Shown piece by piece: positions 1-6,468 of a DNA stretch of 11,841 bases. How positions within the stretch are numbered: position 1 is the first letter of the stretch; every line of letters starts with the position of its first letter. Below the pieces are notes generated by a model. That model was not told the origin of the DNA. It searched no databases and saw only the letters and a list, made by a program, of their open reading frames with translations. Position numbers and translations under genes: made by a program. This stretch comes from Thermomicrobiaceae bacterium (GTDB lineage Bacteria > Chloroflexota > Chloroflexia > Thermomicrobiales > Thermomicrobiaceae), in NCBI GenBank assembly GCA_007122555.1, contig SKTL01000157.1:1-11841 (forward strand). The letters run 5' to 3'.

Positions 1-647
1 AGCGACCACGGCAGGAGCATGCCCAGCACCAGTATCGCGACCCCAAGCGAGGCGAGGCCCCACATGATGTAGGTGGTGATGGAGACGAATCCCATCAGCG
101 GAACCGGCTCAGTCGGGTTCTCGGCGCGCCAGGCCCGGTAGGTCAGGACGATATTCGCCAGGGTCAGCCAGGTGGCCACCACCAGCAATGCGGCGGCGAG
201 ATAGAAAACGGAATGAGCCTGCATCGGCGCGTAGAACGTGAACAGCACCGTCGCTTCGTTCATCGTCAGAACGATTGCGCCGAGGATTGTCCCGACGAGC
301 AACACCCAGAACGACCCCTGTTGCAGCATAGTGCTGGCGAGTGGGCGTCCGAATCCGCGCATCGTCGTCCAGGAGACGAATGCGTTGGCGAAGCCAAACG
401 TGAAGACGAAGGCCAGCAAGACGCCGTGGAACGTCAGGCCCTGGTAGTAATTCTCGAACGGGCCGAATGGCGGCAACGTTATGTTGATGCGTTCGATCGC
501 CTGAAACAGGCCGATGAAGCCGCCAAGTCCAAGCGCGAAAAGCGAAATGGCGATCTGGCCGGTGATCGGCCACATCTGCCCCGTCGTTTCGACACTGGCG
601 TCATCCCGTTCGACTGGTTGATCTGCGGTTGCTGCGACACTACTCAT
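1..647 (-). CDS. cbaA: ba3-type cytochrome c oxidase subunit I, 5' part (partial)
   Basis: This is the catalytic, haem-bearing subunit of a B-family haem-copper oxidase, which reduces O2 to water and pumps protons across the cytoplasmic membrane. Translating from the ATG at 647 gives 215 residues before the window ends; the family is usually about 550-600 aa, so the distal-haem and CuB half is not visible. About five membrane helices can be seen (roughly residues 28-53, 67-93, 112-135, 142-172, 186-213). The segment YYQGLTFHGVL (67-77) carries His74, the expected low-spin haem ligand, and YAPMQAHSVFYL (139-150) is a typical family loop. The ATG overlaps the stop of subunit II as ATGA, which suggests translational coupling; GGTGG lies about 8 nt upstream. 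The Thermus-like subunit II and IIa genes beside it favour ba3 over aa3 type. The family call is firm; the gene symbol is by analogy with Thermus. Confidence 0.93.
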   Translation of the reverse strand, partial: MSSVAATADQPVERDDASVETTGQMWPITGQIAISLFALGLGGFIGLFQAIERINITLPPFGPFENYYQGLTFHGVLLAFVFTFGFANAFVSWTTMRGFGRPLASTMLQQGSFWVLLVGTILGAIVLTMNEATVLFTFYAPMQAHSVFYLAAALLVVATWLTLANIVLTYRAWRAENPTEPVPLMGFVSITTYIMWGLASLGVAILVLGMLLPWS

Positions 648-1111
648 TCGACTACCACCCGTCCTGACATGAGATGATGACCCGTTCCGCAGTATTCATG
701 GCAGACGAACAGGTGTTCACCCGGTTCGTCGAAGGTATGCGTCACCTCGGCAATCTGTCCGGGGATGATCATCACGTTCACGGCGGTCTTTTCGATCAAG
801 AGACCATGCACGACGTCCGGAGACGTCATTCGAAACGTCACTTCGGAACCGGCGGGAACGCGCACCTCATCGGGAACAAAGCGCCAGGTCTCGGCGAGCA
901 TGATCACCTCATACTCACCATCACCGGTCTCGTACACGCCCGGTTCATCCCACGGTGCGGTCGCCCGCACCTCGGTCGGGGCAATCCGGCCATCGGGGCG
1001 CGGCACGTGCAGACCGTAATGGAATACCGAGATGGCAATCGCGATGAGCCCGACCGTCAATACGCCTACACCGAGCAGCATGAAGATCTTTTCGTAGCGA
1101 TCGATTTTCAC
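644..1111 (-). CDS. cbaB: ba3-type cytochrome c oxidase subunit II (CuA domain)
   Basis: This subunit takes electrons from cytochrome c through the binuclear CuA centre and passes them to subunit I. It is 155 aa with one N-terminal membrane helix (about residues 9-30) and then an outward-facing cupredoxin domain. The whole CuA ligand set is present: His102 in DVVHG, Cys137, Glu139 (main-chain ligand position), Cys141, His145 and Met148 in CHEYCGTGHHLM. The short length and single helix match Thermus ba3 subunit II rather than the longer two-helix aa3 form. There is no c-type haem motif (CxxCH). The start is GTG at 1111, two bases after the stop of subunit IIa, with GGAGCGAGGG upstream; the stop overlaps the subunit I start by 4 bases. 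It is certainly a CuA subunit II, and ba3 type is very likely. Confidence 0.95.
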   Translation of the reverse strand: MKIDRYEKIFMLLGVGVLTVGLIAIAISVFHYGLHVPRPDGRIAPTEVRATAPWDEPGVYETGDGEYEVIMLAETWRFVPDEVRVPAGSEVTFRMTSPDVVHGLLIEKTAVNVMIIPGQIAEVTHTFDEPGEHLFVCHEYCGTGHHLMSGRVVVE

Positions 1112-1113
1112 GG

Positions 1114-1281
1114 CTACCCTCGCTCCAGCAGGAGCAGGAACATCGTGCCCCAGACTCCGATGATCAGCACAAGAAACAAGAGCATGAGCACCATTGTGCC
1201 CTGCGTATTGTGCTCTTCTTCATGATCCTCTGGTTCTTCAGGCGCTGGCGGTTTCGTGTTTTCAGACTTGTCGCCTGACAC
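1114..1281 (-). CDS. cbaD: Cytochrome c oxidase subunit IIa (CoxIIa family), small
   Basis: This small gene is easily missed because it starts with GTG and codes for only 55 aa. The first 24 or so residues are charged and acidic (several Glu, Asp and Pro, then EEEHN), followed by one membrane helix (about residues 29-52) ending in ERG. The pattern of a Gly at the helix entry, an aliphatic helix, Trp44 and a final RG closely resembles Thermus ba3 subunit IIa, which is 34 aa and supplies the helix that subunit II lacks. The charged N-terminal tail is longer here than in Thermus. A strong ribosome binding site, GGGGAGGG, ends 4 nt before the GTG. The stop TAG is 2 nt before the subunit II start. 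The order IIa-II-I is that of the Thermus cba operon. Assignment rests on pattern and context. Confidence 0.8.
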   Translation of the reverse strand: MSGDKSENTKPPAPEEPEDHEEEHNTQGTMVLMLLFLVLIIGVWGTMFLLLLERG

Positions 1282-1326
1282 AGTACCCTCCCCATGGTTG
1301 CTTGATCCCTCGCCGATGCGTCCCGG

Positions 1327-1533
1327 TTACTCGCGCTCGTCCTCGTTCTGGACGGATAACCGCTGCAACAGCAGAATCAGACCGATTATTGCCGCGAACG
1401 CCAGGACGGTGGTGACGCCCTGAACAAGCGATGCCTCTCCCTTGAGCAGAAGGTTAAGCGAAGTCCACACATAAATCGCCGCCCCACCGCCGATGATGAG
1501 AATCACGATCATCAGGAGAACCGTGCGTGTCAC
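1327..1533 (-). CDS. Small two-helix membrane protein at the head of the oxidase operon
   Basis: I do not recognise this 68-aa protein as a named family. It has two hydrophobic segments (about residues 4-24 and 38-59) joined by a short loop containing KGE, and a charged tail NEDERE. The GTG start at 1533 has GGAG about 10 nt upstream, a rather long spacing. It reads in the same direction as the oxidase genes and stops 45 nt before the subunit IIa start, so it is probably the first gene of that operon. By position it could be an extra small oxidase subunit or assembly helper, as small accessory subunits occur in several B-family oxidase clusters; nothing in the sequence proves this. Being short, it could be a chance frame, but two clean helices with a polar tail argue for a real gene. 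Confidence 0.6.
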   Translation of the reverse strand: MTRTVLLMIVILIIGGGAAIYVWTSLNLLLKGEASLVQGVTTVLAFAAIIGLILLLQRLSVQNEDERE

Positions 1534-1600
1534 CGGGTGCAGACTCCAGCGAACGACGCATGCCGCGCTTCAGAAGTGCAAGACACGATTGCGGAACCCC

Positions 1601-1862
1601 TTAACTGCGGCGCATCCGAATGATGCGACCGTTCGAAACCATCATCACAACGATCGGAGCATCGCACTCCGTTACCACCACGTCCGGCGCAGCATATCCG
1701 TAACCGGCTCTCAGTTCCGTTTCAATGAATCGAGCCGCGTTACAAAGTCGTTAAAATCGCGTGCTGGCGTCGGCGTTGCCGGTTCCCCCGATTCAGTCCT
1801 GAATCAGGCGGCTCCACGCATATTCCACATGATGCGCATTGTACCGGGCGCTCCCACGCCAT
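1601..1862 (-). pseudogene. Protein-like reading-frame debris (possible decayed small gene)
   Basis: From an ATG at 1862 (GGAG 7 nt upstream) a 40-aa frame runs to TAA at 1740. It begins with a cysteine-rich stretch (CASCGIC). A neighbouring frame gives EPATPTPARDFNDFVTRLDS and ends at TGA soon after. A third frame, open from 1750 to TAA at 1601, gives a protein-like stretch including ELRAGYGYAAPDVVV and ends in RIIRMRRS. One added G in the run of five G near 1786-1790 (minus strand GGGGG) would join the first frame to the second. This could be a broken gene, a sequencing error in a homopolymer, or chance. I have no family for it. Confidence 0.2.
1790..1805. repeat. Inverted repeat GATTCAG-TC-CTGAATC
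   Basis: This is a perfect 7+7 bp inverted repeat with a 2-bp centre, lying about 70 bp downstream of the candidate promoter at 1876-1904 on the minus strand. The tight centre suits a dimeric DNA-binding protein better than an RNA hairpin. No regulator can be named. Confidence 0.35.
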
Positions 1863-1875
1863 CTTGACGCTCCAA

Positions 1876-1904
1876 AGCCTAGTCGTATGTTCGCGAACGG
1901 TCAA
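1876..1904 (-). promoter_or_regulatory. Candidate sigma-70 promoter TTGACC-17-TAGGCT with palindromic spacer
   Basis: On the minus strand, TTGACC (1904-1899) is followed after exactly 17 bp by TAGGCT (1881-1876). The -35 is close to consensus and the -10 is weak. The spacer contains the perfect 10-bp palindrome GTTCGCGAAC (1898-1889), placed where a repressor would block polymerase. It reads towards the oxidase operon about 340 bp away, so a long leader or a small gene would lie between. Confidence 0.35.
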
Positions 1905-1931
1905 GAGGAAAATCCGGAGTGAGGGGGTATT

Positions 1932-1948
1932 CCCGGCGTGATGCCGGG
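1932..1948 (-). terminator. Hairpin after accC, possible terminator of the fab operon
   Basis: Six base pairs (CCCGGC/GCCGGG) around a 5-nt loop lie 5 nt beyond the accC stop codon on the minus strand. No run of T follows directly (AATACCCCC comes next), so it is not a classical intrinsic terminator. It may act with Rho, or merely protect the 3' end of the transcript. Confidence 0.4.
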
Positions 1949-1953
1949 CTCGA

Positions 1954-3321
1954 TCAAGAGTCGTCCGTCGGTTGGCCGATACGCTTCAGGAATTCGGGAA
2001 TGAAATGGGTATTGACGCTGCCCGAGGTGAATTGGGGATCCATCATCAGACGCTGGTAGAACGGGACCGTCGTCGGCAGATCATCAATGATCGTCTCGGC
2101 AAGCGCTCGCCGCATTCGGGCGATTGCGGCGTCGCGGTTCTCGCCCCAGACGATAATCTTGCCGAGAAGTGAGTCGTAGTTGGTCGGCACCTTGTAGTCC
2201 TGATACAGATGGGTATCGACACGCACGCCGGGACCGCCAGGCAGGATGAGCTTATCGATCGTCCCGCCGCTTGGTGCGAAGTTGTTCATCGGATCTTCGG
2301 CGTTGACGCGAACCTCGATCGCGTGTCCCTCGTACTCGATGTCTTTCTGGTTGAACGGGAGTTTTTCACCGGCCGCGATCCGGATCTGCCACTGCACCAG
2401 GTCGACCCCGGTCACCATCTCGGTAACCGGATGTTCCACCTGAATCCGGGTGTTCATTTCCGCGAAGTAGAATCGGTTCTGATCGTCCACGAGGAACTCG
2501 ACTGTTCCGGCGCCGGTGTAATGGATCGCGCGCGCGCCCTTGACCGCCGCCTTGGCCAGGTTATCGCGCAACTTCTTCGTAATGTTCGGAGCTGGCGACT
2601 CTTCCACCAGTTTCTGATAGCGACGCTGGAGCGAGCAGTCCCGCTCTCCAAGCGACAACACTCTCCCGTGCTCGTCGCCGAGCACTTGAACCTCGATGTG
2701 GCGCGGTTTATCCAGGAATCGTTCCAGATAGACGCCGCGGTCGCCGAAGGCTGATTGCGCCTCGGCCTGGGCCAGCGGCAGCAGCCGCATCAGCTCACGC
2801 TCATCGTGCGCGACCCGCATCCCCCGGCCGCCACCGCCGGCAATCGCCTTGATGACGATCGGATAGCCGATCTGCTCAGCTTCTTCGACCGCGCGTTGCG
2901 CATCGTGGACGGGAGCCTCGGTGCCGGGTACGATCGGCAGCCCGTTGCGGTGCATGATCCGGCGCGCCGTCGCCTTATCGCTCATCTCCTGCATCACTTC
3001 CGGGCGGGGGCCGATGAACGTGATTCCGCAATCGCGGCAGATCTCGGCGAGCGAGGCGTTTTCCGCCAGAAACCCGTATCCTGGATGCAGCGCATCGCAA
3101 CCGGTGACCGTGGCCGCGCTGATAACCGCGGAGATACTGTTGTAGCTGCGGACCGAAGGCGCCGGGCCGATGCAGACAGCCTCATCCGCCAGCAGAACCG
3201 GCAATGAATTCCGGTCGGCCTCGGAATAGACGATGACCGAGCGGATGCCCAGCTCCCGGCAGGCGCGCAGGATCCGGAGCGCTATTTCACCGCGGTTGGC
3301 AATCAGAATCTTCCGGAACAC
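1954..3321 (-). CDS. accC: Biotin carboxylase subunit of acetyl-CoA carboxylase
   Basis: AccC uses ATP and bicarbonate to carboxylate the biotin on carrier protein AccB, the first half-reaction making malonyl-CoA for fatty acid synthesis. The 455 aa cover the full enzyme: N-terminal fold (MFRKILIANRGEIA), ATP-grasp domain with the glycine-rich loop AGGGGRGMR (161-169), and C-terminal domain. Expected active-site residues are visible by alignment with E. coli AccC: Lys116, Lys158, His208, Lys237 in RRYQKLVEE, Glu275, Glu288, Asn290, Arg292, Gln294 and Glu296 in EMNTRIQVEHP, and Arg338. The length fits a stand-alone subunit; there is no fused biotin domain. The start is GTG at 3321, 8 nt after the fabG stop, with AGGGCGG upstream. 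It is the last gene of the operon. No accB lies beside it, so the carrier protein must be encoded elsewhere. A role in propionyl-CoA carboxylase cannot be excluded, but the fab context favours acetyl-CoA. Confidence 0.96.
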   Translation of the reverse strand: MFRKILIANRGEIALRILRACRELGIRSVIVYSEADRNSLPVLLADEAVCIGPAPSVRSYNSISAVISAATVTGCDALHPGYGFLAENASLAEICRDCGITFIGPRPEVMQEMSDKATARRIMHRNGLPIVPGTEAPVHDAQRAVEEAEQIGYPIVIKAIAGGGGRGMRVAHDERELMRLLPLAQAEAQSAFGDRGVYLERFLDKPRHIEVQVLGDEHGRVLSLGERDCSLQRRYQKLVEESPAPNITKKLRDNLAKAAVKGARAIHYTGAGTVEFLVDDQNRFYFAEMNTRIQVEHPVTEMVTGVDLVQWQIRIAAGEKLPFNQKDIEYEGHAIEVRVNAEDPMNNFAPSGGTIDKLILPGGPGVRVDTHLYQDYKVPTNYDSLLGKIIVWGENRDAAIARMRRALAETIIDDLPTTVPFYQRLMMDPQFTSGSVNTHFIPEFLKRIGQPTDDS

Positions 3322-3329
3322 AGACCGCC

Positions 3330-4085
3330 CTAGCTCGCCATGAACAGGCCGCCATCAACCGGCAACACTGCTCCGGTGATGTACGACGCGCCCGGTGACG
3401 CAAGAAATGCGATAGCCTCGGCAATATCTTCCGGTTCCCCGAACCGACCGGTCGGGATTTGCTCCAGAATCGCCCCCTGCATGTTCTCCGGAATCGCATC
3501 GGTCAGGCGAGTCTGGATGAACCCCGGCGCGACCGCATTGACCGTAATGCCGCGGGAGCCAACCTCTTTCGCCATCGACTTTGTGATTCCGATGATCCCG
3601 GCTTTCGACGCGGCGTAGTTGACCTGCCCAGCGTTGCCGACCTGGCCGACAACCGAGGAAAGATTGACGATCCGTCCGTATCGTTGCCGCATCATCGGAC
3701 GCATCGCCGCTTTGGAGCAGATAAACACGCTGCGAAGGTTCGCCTGAATCACCGCGTCGAAGTCTTCTTCTTTCATGCGCATCATGAGCGTATCCCGGGT
3801 GATTCCGGCGTTGTTGACCAGCACATCGAGCCGGCCGAACTGGTTAATCGACTCTTCGATGAGAGTTCCCGCCTGCTCGCTGTCGGTCACGTCCGCCTGA
3901 AGCGCGATTGCCGTTCCCCCGGCTGATTCGATCTGCTGGACGACTTCGTTCGCCGGGCCGTCATCGCTTCGATAGTTGACGACCACCTGGTATCCGTCCG
4001 CGGCAAGCTTGATCGCGGTTGCTCGCCCGATGCCCCGGACGGCGCCGGTGACGATTGCGGATCGCTTTTCGTCGCTGCCTGACAT
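3330..4085 (-). CDS. fabG: 3-oxoacyl-[ACP] reductase
   Basis: FabG reduces 3-ketoacyl-ACP to 3-hydroxyacyl-ACP with NADPH, the first reduction in each round of chain elongation. It is a classical short-chain dehydrogenase of 251 aa with the nucleotide-binding TGAVRGIG (13-20), NNAG (91-94), and the catalytic set Asn116, Ser144, Tyr157 and Lys161 (YAASK). The C-terminal stretch ASYITGAVLPVDGG is typical of FabG. The frame is open to 4184, but I chose the ATG at 4085 because GGGGAGGG lies 8 nt upstream and the longer form would overlap the end of fabD with an atypical N-terminus. It sits 56 nt after fabD and 8 nt before accC in the fab operon. Members of this family vary in substrate, but the neighbours make FabG the clear choice. 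Confidence 0.95.
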   Translation of the reverse strand: MSGSDEKRSAIVTGAVRGIGRATAIKLAADGYQVVVNYRSDDGPANEVVQQIESAGGTAIALQADVTDSEQAGTLIEESINQFGRLDVLVNNAGITRDTLMMRMKEEDFDAVIQANLRSVFICSKAAMRPMMRQRYGRIVNLSSVVGQVGNAGQVNYAASKAGIIGITKSMAKEVGSRGITVNAVAPGFIQTRLTDAIPENMQGAILEQIPTGRFGEPEDIAEAIAFLASPGASYITGAVLPVDGGLFMAS

Positions 4086-4141
4086 GAGCCGTTCCCTCCC
4101 CTGCTGTGCGATGCGTTGGTCGGCGCCTCTGAATGCGGACT

Positions 4142-5038
4142 CTACGCTTCCGCCAGCAACTGCTCGGCGTGATGCGTCTGGCAACCTTTGATAATGCGCG
4201 GCGCCAGACCGCTCAGGACCTTGCCTGGCCCGACCTCATAGAACGTGTCCACCCCCGCGGCGCCCGCCCCTTCAATGATGCTGATCCACTGCACCGATGC
4301 GGTGATGTGATCCCGGAGTTCGGCGCGCAGGTCATCCGGATCGCTCAATGCCCGGGCATCGACATTGGCGAGCATTGGCGCGATTGGACTGCGCAGTTCA
4401 ACCTGCTGGAGATCTGTCCACAACGCCTGGGCGACCGGCTGCATGAGAGACGAGTGAAACGCTCCGTTAACCGGAAGCGGAAGCACCCGTCGGGCGCCTG
4501 CGTCCTTCGCCAGCTCGCTCGCCCGTTCGAGGTTCTCCGAACGGCCGCTGAGCGTGGTCTGCCCCGGGGCGTTGAAGTTGGCGATCTCCACGCCGCTCTG
4601 ATCCGCGATCTCGACAAGTTTGTCGCCGTCGAGACCGATGACCGCGACCATTCCGCCGAGCCCGTGCTCTTCCATGAGTTCACCGCGACGGCGAACCAGA
4701 CGGGCGGCGTCGGCGATGTCAAGAGACCCGGCGGCAACCAGCGCACTGTACTCGCCGAGACTGTGACCGGCGACAAAGGCGGGTTCCGGCAGCTTCCCGG
4801 CTTCTCGCAATGCGACATAATGCGCGACGCTGGCAGCGAGAATTGCTGGCTGCTGCACGCTTGTCGCCACCAGCTCTTCAGCCGGGCCGTTGAAAACAAT
4901 GTCGCTCAGCCTGAAGCCGAGCGCGTCGTCCACTCTGTCGAATACCCGCCTGGCGTCATCGGATTGCTCGGCGGCGTCGCGCCCCATTCCGACACGCTGT
5001 GAGCCTTGCCCGGGAAATGTCCAGGCTGCGTTAACCAT
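4142..5038 (-). CDS. fabD: Malonyl-CoA:ACP transacylase
   Basis: FabD moves malonyl from CoA to acyl carrier protein, giving malonyl-ACP for FabH and the elongating synthases. The 298 aa are full length for the family. The motif FPGQGSQ (8-14) forms the oxyanion site, GHSLGE (91-96) carries the nucleophile Ser93, an Arg in RRRGELM (116-122) should bind the malonyl carboxylate, and His195 in FHSSLM completes the Ser-His pair. I take the ATG at 5038, which overlaps the fabH stop as TGATG and indicates translational coupling; an adjacent in-frame GTG at 5041 would add one residue. It acts in the cytoplasm and is cotranscribed with fabH and fabG. Confidence 0.96.
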   Translation of the reverse strand: MVNAAWTFPGQGSQRVGMGRDAAEQSDDARRVFDRVDDALGFRLSDIVFNGPAEELVATSVQQPAILAASVAHYVALREAGKLPEPAFVAGHSLGEYSALVAAGSLDIADAARLVRRRGELMEEHGLGGMVAVIGLDGDKLVEIADQSGVEIANFNAPGQTTLSGRSENLERASELAKDAGARRVLPLPVNGAFHSSLMQPVAQALWTDLQQVELRSPIAPMLANVDARALSDPDDLRAELRDHITASVQWISIIEGAGAAGVDTFYEVGPGKVLSGLAPRIIKGCQTHHAEQLLAEA

Positions 5039-6084
5039 CACCCATCCCGTTCATTCGCCTTTGTCCTCACCCCGGTCGCCCCCCACCGGACGACGCTCGA
5101 CGCCCAGCTCAACCCGGCGCCAAACGCGACCAGCACCATGTTCATCCCTGGTTGAAGTTTGCCGGAATCGGCAGCCTCGGCCAGACACATCGGCACAGAG
5201 GCCGCGGACGTATTGCCGTAGCGATCCAGGTTCACCCAGACGCGATCGCGCGGCAGGTCAAGTCGCCTGGCCGCGGCGTCAATGATTCGCAGATTCGCCT
5301 GATGCGGGATAAGCCAGTCGATGTCGCCGAGACGCAATCCTGCTTTGTTGACTGCTTCAACGGCGGTTTCTCCCATGACACGCACGGAAAAGCGGTAGAC
5401 CTCGTTGCCGTTCATCTTCATAAACGTGCGCTGCAGTCCAACTTCGTCAGCAACGGAGCCGCCATTTCCGTTTCGCGCGAACAACCCGTTACTGGCGAAC
5501 CCGTCAATGTGAAGATGCTGCGCTCCGCGGCCATCCGAGCCGAGCACGTTTGACAGGACGCCTTCTTCGGCGTCAGAGGCCTGGAGCACAACGGCGCCGG
5601 AACCGTCGCCGAAGAGTATGCAGGTGCCGCGGTCGGTGAAATCAATGAAGCGGGTCAGTGCATCAGTGCCGACAACCAGGACGTTGCGGTGGACGCCGGT
5701 CTGAATGAACTGCGAGCCGACGGCGAGCGCGTAAACAAACCCGGAGCAGGCCGCAGCCAGATCGAACGCGGCAGCCCGATGGGCGCCAAGCTCAGTCTGC
5801 AGCAGCGAGGCAGTGGCGGGCATGAACATGTCCGGCGTGACCGTCGCCAGAATGATGAGGTCAATATCGAGGGGATCAATGCCGGCTACCTCGATAGCAC
5901 GGCGGGATGCCTGCGCCGACATTGCGAGCGTCGTGTCCGTCTCCGCAGCCAGACGCCGCTCCCGGATACCAGTGCGCGACACGATCCACTCGTCAGATGT
6001 TTCAACCATCTGTTCGAGATCCGCGTTGGTCAGTACCTGTTCCGGGACATACATGCCCCAGCCAGTAATTGCCGCGTTCCGCAC
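5038..6084 (-). CDS. fabH: 3-oxoacyl-[ACP] synthase III (KAS III)
   Basis: FabH starts fatty acid synthesis by condensing an acyl-CoA primer with malonyl-ACP. The protein is 348 aa, somewhat longer than the usual 310-330 because of a polar tail after residue 338. The thiolase-fold catalytic triad is complete: Cys113 in AACSGF, His261 in PHQAN (260-264), and Asn291 in RYGNTSAAS (288-296). FGDGSGAVVL (158-167) and the near-terminal FGAGLSW are further family marks. The start is GTG at 6084; the ribosome binding site is weak (AAGGGG about 12 nt away) and an in-frame stop upstream rules out a much longer form. Primer preference (acetyl or branched) cannot be read safely from the sequence. It follows rpmF by 85 nt; in many bacteria plsX sits in that place. 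Confidence 0.96.
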   Translation of the reverse strand: MRNAAITGWGMYVPEQVLTNADLEQMVETSDEWIVSRTGIRERRLAAETDTTLAMSAQASRRAIEVAGIDPLDIDLIILATVTPDMFMPATASLLQTELGAHRAAAFDLAAACSGFVYALAVGSQFIQTGVHRNVLVVGTDALTRFIDFTDRGTCILFGDGSGAVVLQASDAEEGVLSNVLGSDGRGAQHLHIDGFASNGLFARNGNGGSVADEVGLQRTFMKMNGNEVYRFSVRVMGETAVEAVNKAGLRLGDIDWLIPHQANLRIIDAAARRLDLPRDRVWVNLDRYGNTSAASVPMCLAEAADSGKLQPGMNMVLVAFGAGLSWASSVVRWGATGVRTKANERDG

Positions 6085-6169
6085 CGCTGACGGCGCCCCT
6101 TCACTGCTGCGGTCCCTGCCCGCATCGGCTATTGTCCTGTTCGCTCACCCTGAATACGGGAAGCGCGGC

Positions 6170-6394
6170 CTACTGCTCGGCTTCGAGCTCAGCGGCGCGC
6201 TGGCGTCGTGCCGATCGATCCATGTCGATGACCTGACGACCCTTGTATGTGCCGCAGCTCGGGCAGACAAAGTGCGTGCGCTTCTTCTCGCCGCACATCG
6301 GGCAGGACATCAGCTGCGGTGTCTTCAAATAGTGATGCCGGCGGCGATTTCCCTGCCGTGAACGGCTGATTCGCTGTTTTGGATGTGCACCCAT
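6170..6394 (-). CDS. rpmF: 50S ribosomal protein L32, zinc-binding form
   Basis: L32 is a small protein of the large ribosomal subunit. The 74 aa begin with a basic stretch (PKQRISRSRQGNRRRHH) that contacts rRNA, followed by a zinc ribbon with Cys31, Cys34, Cys44 and Cys47 (CPMCG and CPSCG), then YKGRQVI as in the family. An acidic, alanine-rich tail of about 15 residues follows; the family is commonly near 60 aa, so this tail is an extension. All four cysteines are kept, so this is the zinc-containing version. The ATG at 6394 has GAGAGG upstream at a long spacing. It lies between the DUF177 gene and fabH, the widely conserved arrangement that links ribosome and lipid synthesis. Confidence 0.96.
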   Translation of the reverse strand: MGAHPKQRISRSRQGNRRRHHYLKTPQLMSCPMCGEKKRTHFVCPSCGTYKGRQVIDMDRSARRQRAAELEAEQ

Positions 6395-6468
6395 CGGTCT
6401 GGTTTCCTCTCACGCGTCGTTTCAACGCTTACGTCATCGATTACACAATACGATCGCGCCTGAACCGG

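Larger units (their letters stand above)
1534..1953. other. 420-bp gap between oxidase operon and accC, no convincing gene
   Basis: This stretch holds no reading frame with good start, ribosome binding site and family resemblance. On the minus strand it contains, in reading order, a hairpin just after accC, a candidate promoter at 1876-1904, a short frame at 1740-1862, an inverted repeat at 1790-1805 and an open frame at 1601-1750 without a usual start. The plus-strand 124-aa frame over much of it (1493-1867) has a composition rich in Arg, His and Thr with no domain and runs into the oxidase operon, so I discount it. The gap presumably carries the promoter and leader of the oxidase operon. 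Confidence 0.6.

Noticed and set aside
213..677. 154-codon plus-strand frame opposite oxidase subunit I
   Set aside because: It overlaps a clearly coding membrane protein on the other strand, and its charged, repetitive translation is typical of the complement of a hydrophobic gene.
1493..1867. 124-codon plus-strand frame across the oxidase upstream gap
   Set aside because: There is no ribosome binding site, no family resemblance, an Arg/His/Thr-rich composition, and it begins inside the 68-aa gene on the other strand.
3330..4184. Longer 284-aa form of fabG
   Set aside because: The extra 33 residues overlap the end of fabD and do not look like a FabG N-terminus; the ATG at 4085 has a strong ribosome binding site.
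4133..5002. 289-codon plus-strand frame opposite fabD
   Set aside because: It lies almost entirely over fabD, whose catalytic motifs are complete, and its translation shows no family pattern.
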